Of a DNA stretch of 64,000 nt, positions 60,201 through 64,000 are shown piece by piece. The notes under the pieces were generated by a model, which was not told the origin of the DNA, ran no database searches, and saw only the letters and a list, made by a program, of their open reading frames with translations. The DNA lies in contig JACKCR010000002.1 in the NCBI GenBank assembly GCA_020633975.1, positions 1,302,001-1,366,000 on the forward strand, read 5' to 3'. The stretch's first letter is position 1, and each line of letters starts with the position of its first letter. The translations under genes and the position numbers were made by a program. The stretch comes from Candidatus Eiseniibacteriota bacterium. GTDB taxonomy: Bacteria; Eisenbacteria; RBG-16-71-46; CAIMUX01.

Positions 60201-61241
60201 TCAGCCGGCCCCTGATTCCAGGAGCCGACATCCAGCTCTCGTCGGTCGGACGGCCCGTGCCCAGAACCCCTCGGCCCGAAACCGCCCCGTCCATTCCCGC
60301 GCCTGCCCCTCGTCTGGAGCTACCCCGAACACGGCAGACCCGCTGCCGCTCATGCGCGAAAAGCCCGACCCCAGCCGCCGGAACGTACGAAGGAGCTCTG
60401 CCACCACCGAACCATCGACGGCGACGAGGGGCTCCAAGTCGTTCCGGAAATCCGTCCAGTCCCGGTCCCAGAAATCGGGCCGGATATCGAGCGGGGACAT
60501 CCTAGCCAGGGGGCCCGGGGGTGTCAATCCGGATTCGAGGCGCCCAAACACCGAACTCGTAGCGACAGCGACATTTGGAAAGACGACCACCAGTGACACG
60601 TCAGGGCAGGCCGGAAGCGGCCGGAGGACATCGCCGATCCCCGTCCCGAGACACGTTCCGCCGACTAGAAAGAACGGAACGTCTGCTCCTAGGGTCACCG
60701 CGATCTCGTGGAGGACGTGGTCGGACACACCCTCGGACCCCAGTAGATGATTCAAGGCGATGAGCGTCGCTGCCGCGTCGGAGGATCCCCCACCGAGGCC
60801 CGCTCCCACCGGGATCCGCTTGGTGAGATGGAGACGCACTCTTCGGTCGTTGGCCCGCCCCGCAGCTCTCAGGAGGAGGTCCGCCGCCCGCACGACCAAG
60901 TTGGCGTCCGCGGGACCGAGGTCCGGTGGCCCCCCGACAGGAGCGCGCTCGGAAGCCGTAGGACCCGTCAGATCCTGCGAACGGCCCGTCCCCTCGAACC
61001 CTTCGAAACCTACCTCGAGCTCGATCCCCCGACCGGCGGCTGCCAGCTCCACTTCGATCTCGTCGCCGAAGCTGACCGTCTGGAAGATCGTGGCCAGCTC
61101 GTGATACCCATCCGGGCGCTTCCCCACGACCTCGAGGGCGAAGTTGATCTTGGCCGGAGCGAGGACACGGACAACGCCGACGCCTGGATCGCAGCCGCCT
61201 GGGTCGCCGCCGCGTGGCTCGGGACTCGGCGCTTCGGTCAT
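60201..61241 (-). CDS. ispE: 4-diphosphocytidyl-2-C-methyl-D-erythritol kinase
   Basis: 346 residues, GHMP kinase of the MEP isoprenoid pathway. Motifs: LAPAKINFALEVVGKRPDGYHEL, ATP loop IPVGAGLGGGSSDAAATL and MSGSGSAVFGV. Compared with usual enzymes (about 290) it has a roughly 35-residue Gly/Pro/Ala-rich insertion after GFEGFEGTG and a Gly-rich N-terminal extension. ATG overlaps the UbiA-like gene stop (ATGA). Confidence 0.94.
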   Translation of the reverse strand: MTEAPSPEPRGGDPGGCDPGVGVVRVLAPAKINFALEVVGKRPDGYHELATIFQTVSFGDEIEVELAAAGRGIELEVGFEGFEGTGRSQDLTGPTASERAPVGGPPDLGPADANLVVRAADLLLRAAGRANDRRVRLHLTKRIPVGAGLGGGSSDAAATLIALNHLLGSEGVSDHVLHEIAVTLGADVPFFLVGGTCLGTGIGDVLRPLPACPDVSLVVVFPNVAVATSSVFGRLESGLTPPGPLARMSPLDIRPDFWDRDWTDFRNDLEPLVAVDGSVVAELLRTFRRLGSGFSRMSGSGSAVFGVAPDEGQAREWTGRFRAEGFWARAVRPTRAGCRLLESGAG

Positions 61242-62128
61242 GGCTTTCCGGCGAACGTCAGGATCAGTATCACGGTGAGTCCCCACAGGAGCACGTTCCC
61301 CAGCGTTGGAATGTCCGTGAGTAGGACTTCGGAAGGCGATCCCCCGCTCTGCCTCCGGTAGACCAGATAGAGGTAGCGGAAGATCCCGAACACCACGAAC
61401 GGAATCGTGTAGACGAGAGCCCCGGTTCCGAAGTTCGCCACCGTCTGTGGGCTCACGGTGTAGGTCGCATAGGAGATGACAGTAGCCGCCGTGACGACGG
61501 GCACGAGCTGATCGATCAGCTCCGGCGGATACTCCTGAAGTGTGCTTCGATGCCCTTCGGCTTGATCCGCGAGAAGCACTCGCTCATTCCGCCGCTTGCA
61601 GACAGCGAGAAAGAGCGCCAGAAACAAGGTACAGATCAGAAGCCAGGGAGAGATCGTCTCTCTCGACTCCAATAGCTCGACACCTGCGACGGCGCGAAGC
61701 ACGAACCCCATCGCGATGATCATGACGTCCAAGATGACCACGTTCTTGAGCTGAAGAGTGTACGCGACGTTCAGTGTGAAGTAGATCGCGCCGATGGCGA
61801 GGAACCCGATACCGAGCCCCCATCCGATGGCGAGCCCGGCCAGAAGGAGACAGGCGAGCAAGCCACGTGCGAACGGAACCGAGATCCGCCCCGAGGCGAT
61901 CGGTCGGAACCGCTTCTTCGGATGGATCCGATCCTTCTCGACGTCCTTGAGGTCGTTGAGGACGTAGACCGCCGATGCCAAGAGCGAGAAGGAAAGGAAT
62001 CCTGCACACGCGCGTAGCAGTTCGCTGCCCTCGGTATACCTGTGGCTGAACACCACGCCCGCGAAGAGGACGAGGTTCTTGGTCCACTGACGAACCCGCA
62101 TCTGAGAGAACACGGCACGAATGTTCAA
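61238..62128 (-). CDS. UbiA-family phosphoribosyltransferase (DPPR-synthase-like)
   Basis: 296 residues, about nine membrane helices. Asp-rich motif YVLNDLKDVEKDRIHP then KKRFRPIASGRIS (N58, D59, D62, D66), the variant typical of decaprenyl-phosphate phosphoribosyltransferases rather than quinone-forming UbiA. Such enzymes attach ribose-5-P from PRPP to polyprenyl phosphate as the first step to polyprenyl-phospho-arabinose. TTG start 62128 overlaps the rmlD-like stop (TTGA). The epimerase genes that would complete the pathway are not in the window. Confidence 0.82.
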   Translation of the reverse strand: MNIRAVFSQMRVRQWTKNLVLFAGVVFSHRYTEGSELLRACAGFLSFSLLASAVYVLNDLKDVEKDRIHPKKRFRPIASGRISVPFARGLLACLLLAGLAIGWGLGIGFLAIGAIYFTLNVAYTLQLKNVVILDVMIIAMGFVLRAVAGVELLESRETISPWLLICTLFLALFLAVCKRRNERVLLADQAEGHRSTLQEYPPELIDQLVPVVTAATVISYATYTVSPQTVANFGTGALVYTIPFVVFGIFRYLYLVYRRQSGGSPSEVLLTDIPTLGNVLLWGLTVILILTFAGKP

Positions 62129-62982
62129 ACCGAAGGATCCTCCATGCTGGCCAGGTAGCTCGCCAGTGCGTCCCGCCAGGAAGGTAGCGTGACTCCGAGT
62201 AGAACCTCGGCGCGCTGGTTGTCGAGAACAGAATAGGCCGGCCGTGGAGCGGGCCTACCGAGCTCGCGGGTCGCGATCGGCACCACTCTCTCCACCGGCA
62301 GTCCCCGGAGCTCTGCGATCGCCCGAGCGAATCCGAACCAGGAGACCTCTCCGCCGCAGGTGAGGTGGAACGTACCCGGTTCGTTTCCGAGGACGACACT
62401 CCAAAGGGCAGGAGCCAGTGCATCGACCCATGTCGGAGCCAGCACCTGGTCGTCCACCACACGCACCTCGCCTGCCTCCAGCCGAGGAAGGATCGCAGCG
62501 AGGAAGTCGGGCCCCCCTTGGCCGTAGAGCCCGGCGGTCCGCACCACTCGATGCTTCGTCCCAGCCGCCCGGACTTCGGACTCCCCCATCCACTTGCTAC
62601 GCCCATAGATCCCCGCGGGAGCCGCCGGATCCGACTCGCGATACGGCGAACCCGCGGTTCCTGGGAATACGTAGTCAGTGCTGAGGAAGGTGACGGAAAC
62701 GTCGTGGTGCGCAGCTCTCCGCGCGATCCTCCCTGGAAGGATCCCGTTGGTCAGAAACGCTCGCTCCGGATCCGACTCGCAATCGTCGACCCGGGTCCAG
62801 GCGGCGACCAGCAGCACATGCGTGATGTCGCGTTCGCGCCAGTGCTCTTCGATCTGCGCAACGTCCTCGAGCGGAAGGTCTGCGCGGGTCGGCGCATCGA
62901 TCCTCACGGCCGGAGGGAAATGGCGCCTCAGGGCACGACCGAGCAAGCCGTGCCCTCCCAGAATCAGCACTCGTTGTTCCAT
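62125..62982 (-). CDS. dTDP-4-dehydrorhamnose reductase-like (RmlD) protein
   Basis: 285-residue short-chain dehydrogenase-type protein: NAD(P)-binding VLILGGHGLLGRAL, AAWTRVDDCESDPERAFLTNG, STDYVFPG, the catalytic YGRSKWMGE and VRTAGLYGQGG. RmlD reduces dTDP-4-keto-rhamnose. No rmlA/B/C is adjacent, so another 4-keto sugar is possible. ATG 62982; the upstream extension is a shadow of recX. Confidence 0.85.
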   Translation of the reverse strand: MEQRVLILGGHGLLGRALRRHFPPAVRIDAPTRADLPLEDVAQIEEHWRERDITHVLLVAAWTRVDDCESDPERAFLTNGILPGRIARRAAHHDVSVTFLSTDYVFPGTAGSPYRESDPAAPAGIYGRSKWMGESEVRAAGTKHRVVRTAGLYGQGGPDFLAAILPRLEAGEVRVVDDQVLAPTWVDALAPALWSVVLGNEPGTFHLTCGGEVSWFGFARAIAELRGLPVERVVPIATRELGRPAPRPAYSVLDNQRAEVLLGVTLPSWRDALASYLASMEDPSV

Positions 62983-63016
62983 TCGGACGATGGTACGACG
63001 GTTGGGGCGTCTCCGA

Positions 63017-63643
63017 CTACGAAGGATCGTCGACCGATGCAGTCGGCGTCCCCACCTCCGTAGCGGCCCGCCGCGCGACATCGAGCGAAAAGCCGCGCCG
63101 CGCGAGGAACCGAAGCATCCGATCGAAGTCACGAGACTCTGCCCCGCGCCGGGATTCCGCAGCCGCGACGGCGAGTGCGAAGTCGTTCAGCTCGAGCTCC
63201 TCAGCAACCTCATCCATCGCCGCGGAGACCGTCGCGCCATCACATCCTCGCTTCTGGAGCTCCGCTCGAAGGTAGTGAACCGCGGCTGGCTTGGACCGAG
63301 CCCGGTGACGCAGGAACGCCCGGGCGAAGCGAACGTCATCGACCCACCCCTCCTCGCGCAGTCGCTCTACTACCTCACTGGCCACGGAAGCGGGATGGCC
63401 CTTCCTTCGGAGGGTCCGAGCGACCTCGAAACCCGACATTTCCCGCGCAGCCAGCGACCGGAGGGCACTCTTGTAGGCTGAGGACGGGTCCGCAGCCCGC
63501 GCGCCGCGACCTGAGCCGTCGCTCTCCACGCCAAACTCGGTCTCGGCGTCCGCCTCGGACGCGTCCTCCACGCTGGAGCCCGGATCCCAGGCCCCAGATT
63601 CGCCGGTGGCGCTGGAGCCCGGGAAACGTCTACCGCGTCTCAC
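63017..63643 (-). CDS. recX: Regulatory protein RecX
   Basis: 208 residues. After a roughly 60-residue low-complexity N-terminal region comes the RecX three-helix-repeat core: AYKSALRSLAAREMSGFEVARTLRRKG, EEGWVDDVRFARAFLRHRA and AVHYLRAELQKRGC. It limits RecA filament growth. The GTG at 63643 starts four bases after the recA stop. Confidence 0.88.
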   Translation of the reverse strand: MRRGRRFPGSSATGESGAWDPGSSVEDASEADAETEFGVESDGSGRGARAADPSSAYKSALRSLAAREMSGFEVARTLRRKGHPASVASEVVERLREEGWVDDVRFARAFLRHRARSKPAAVHYLRAELQKRGCDGATVSAAMDEVAEELELNDFALAVAAAESRRGAESRDFDRMLRFLARRGFSLDVARRAATEVGTPTASVDDPS

Positions 63644-63647
63644 CTGC

Positions 63648-64000
63648 TCAGCTCTTCGCCTTCGCAGTGACCTTTGCAGACTCGGACTTCTTGTCTGGAT
63701 CGGCGCCGTTCGCCCCCGGTGCATCCTTTCCGGCGGCCGACGCAGGGGAGTCCTTCGGATCCGGAATGGTGCCGTGCATCGGCTGGAGACCCAACGTCAC
63801 ACGGACCTGATCCTCCAGGCGGTTCATCATGTCAGGATTCTCACGGAGCGTGCGCCGGGCGTTCTCCCGTCCCTGCCCGAGCCGCTCCTCGCCGTAGGAC
63901 ATCCAGGTACCGGCCTTCTGCAGCATCCCAGCATCGAGACCGAGGTCGATGAGTTCGCCGGTCTTCGAGATGCCCTCGTCGTAGAGAATGTCGAACTCGG
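63648..64000 (-). CDS. recA: Recombinase RecA (C-terminal part)
   Basis: Partial: the gene continues past the right edge. Visible residues include EFDILYDEGISKTGELIDLG and MLQKAGTWMSYGEERLGQGR then RENPDMM, the conserved RecA C-terminal domain. A Lys/Ala/Asp-rich tail ends KVTAKAKS. RecA drives homologous recombination and the SOS response. It is followed by recX, the usual order. Confidence 0.96.
   Translation of the reverse strand, partial: EFDILYDEGISKTGELIDLGLDAGMLQKAGTWMSYGEERLGQGRENARRTLRENPDMMNRLEDQVRVTLGLQPMHGTIPDPKDSPASAAGKDAPGANGADPDKKSESAKVTAKAKS

Overview
The window is 64 kb of densely packed, high-GC chromosomal DNA from a diderm (Gram-negative-type) bacterium. Evidence for two membranes: predicted lipoproteins, a TonB-like protein, a SPOR-domain protein, periplasmic PpiC-type foldases, a beta-barrel-like exported protein and a cytochrome c maturation (System I) operon. 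The gene order ispE - spoVG - tRNA-Gln - prs - rplY - pth, the variant CcmE, selA and a K+-type membrane pyrophosphatase suggest an uncultured lineage such as the deltaproteobacterial/Myxococcota assemblage or an FCB-group or Eisenbacteria-like phylum. I cannot fix the phylum from the sequence alone. I see no mobile element, prophage, rRNA or CRISPR array.

Layout. 1-3508 (minus): an overlapping set of four exported or membrane proteins of unknown role. 3596-3931 (plus): a small orphan. 3909-11286 (minus): ccmD, C, B, A, two poorly known genes, ccmH, F, E and a PHP phosphoesterase, nearly all joined by 4-base stop/start overlaps, with dnaE upstream to 15020. 15227-18024 (plus): a small membrane protein and a sulfatase-fold/TPR lipoprotein. 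18002-21563 (minus): a YCF48-like beta-propeller and two CNNM/CBS transporters. 21869-30388 (plus): ppiD; a flippase - glycosyltransferase - FemAB-like set for a surface glycan; a Ser/Thr kinase and its PP2C phosphatase.

30426-50745 is one long minus-strand run: fusA - selA - a giant SPOR protein - smc - tatC - coaX - a solo groEL - folB - folK - deoxynucleoside kinase - panB - panC - a GlmU/HIT fusion - LytR_C protein - tatA. It joins pantothenate/CoA synthesis (panB, panC, coaX), folate synthesis, Tat export and chromosome organisation. 51037-51837 (plus) is the TonB-like gene. 51897-64000 (minus) reads recA (partial), recX, rmlD-like, a UbiA/DPPR-synthase-like gene, ispE, spoVG, tRNA-Gln, prs, rplY, pth, hppA, rpsF, rplI, a SurA-like foldase, a bifunctional-nuclease-domain protein and a gamma-carbonic anhydrase.

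Most unusual points: (1) a GlmU-type uridyltransferase domain fused to a HIT domain whose histidine triad has lost its middle, catalytic histidine; (2) a CXXXY-type CcmE in an operon that still has a CcmH-like gene; (3) a 1095-residue FtsN-like protein with a decayed BY-kinase-like P-loop domain and a SPOR domain, coupled to selA and next to smc; (4) low-complexity linkers inserted into, or added to, many housekeeping enzymes; (5) rpsF directly followed by rplI with no rpsR. TTG and GTG starts are common, including TTG for smc and rpsF.
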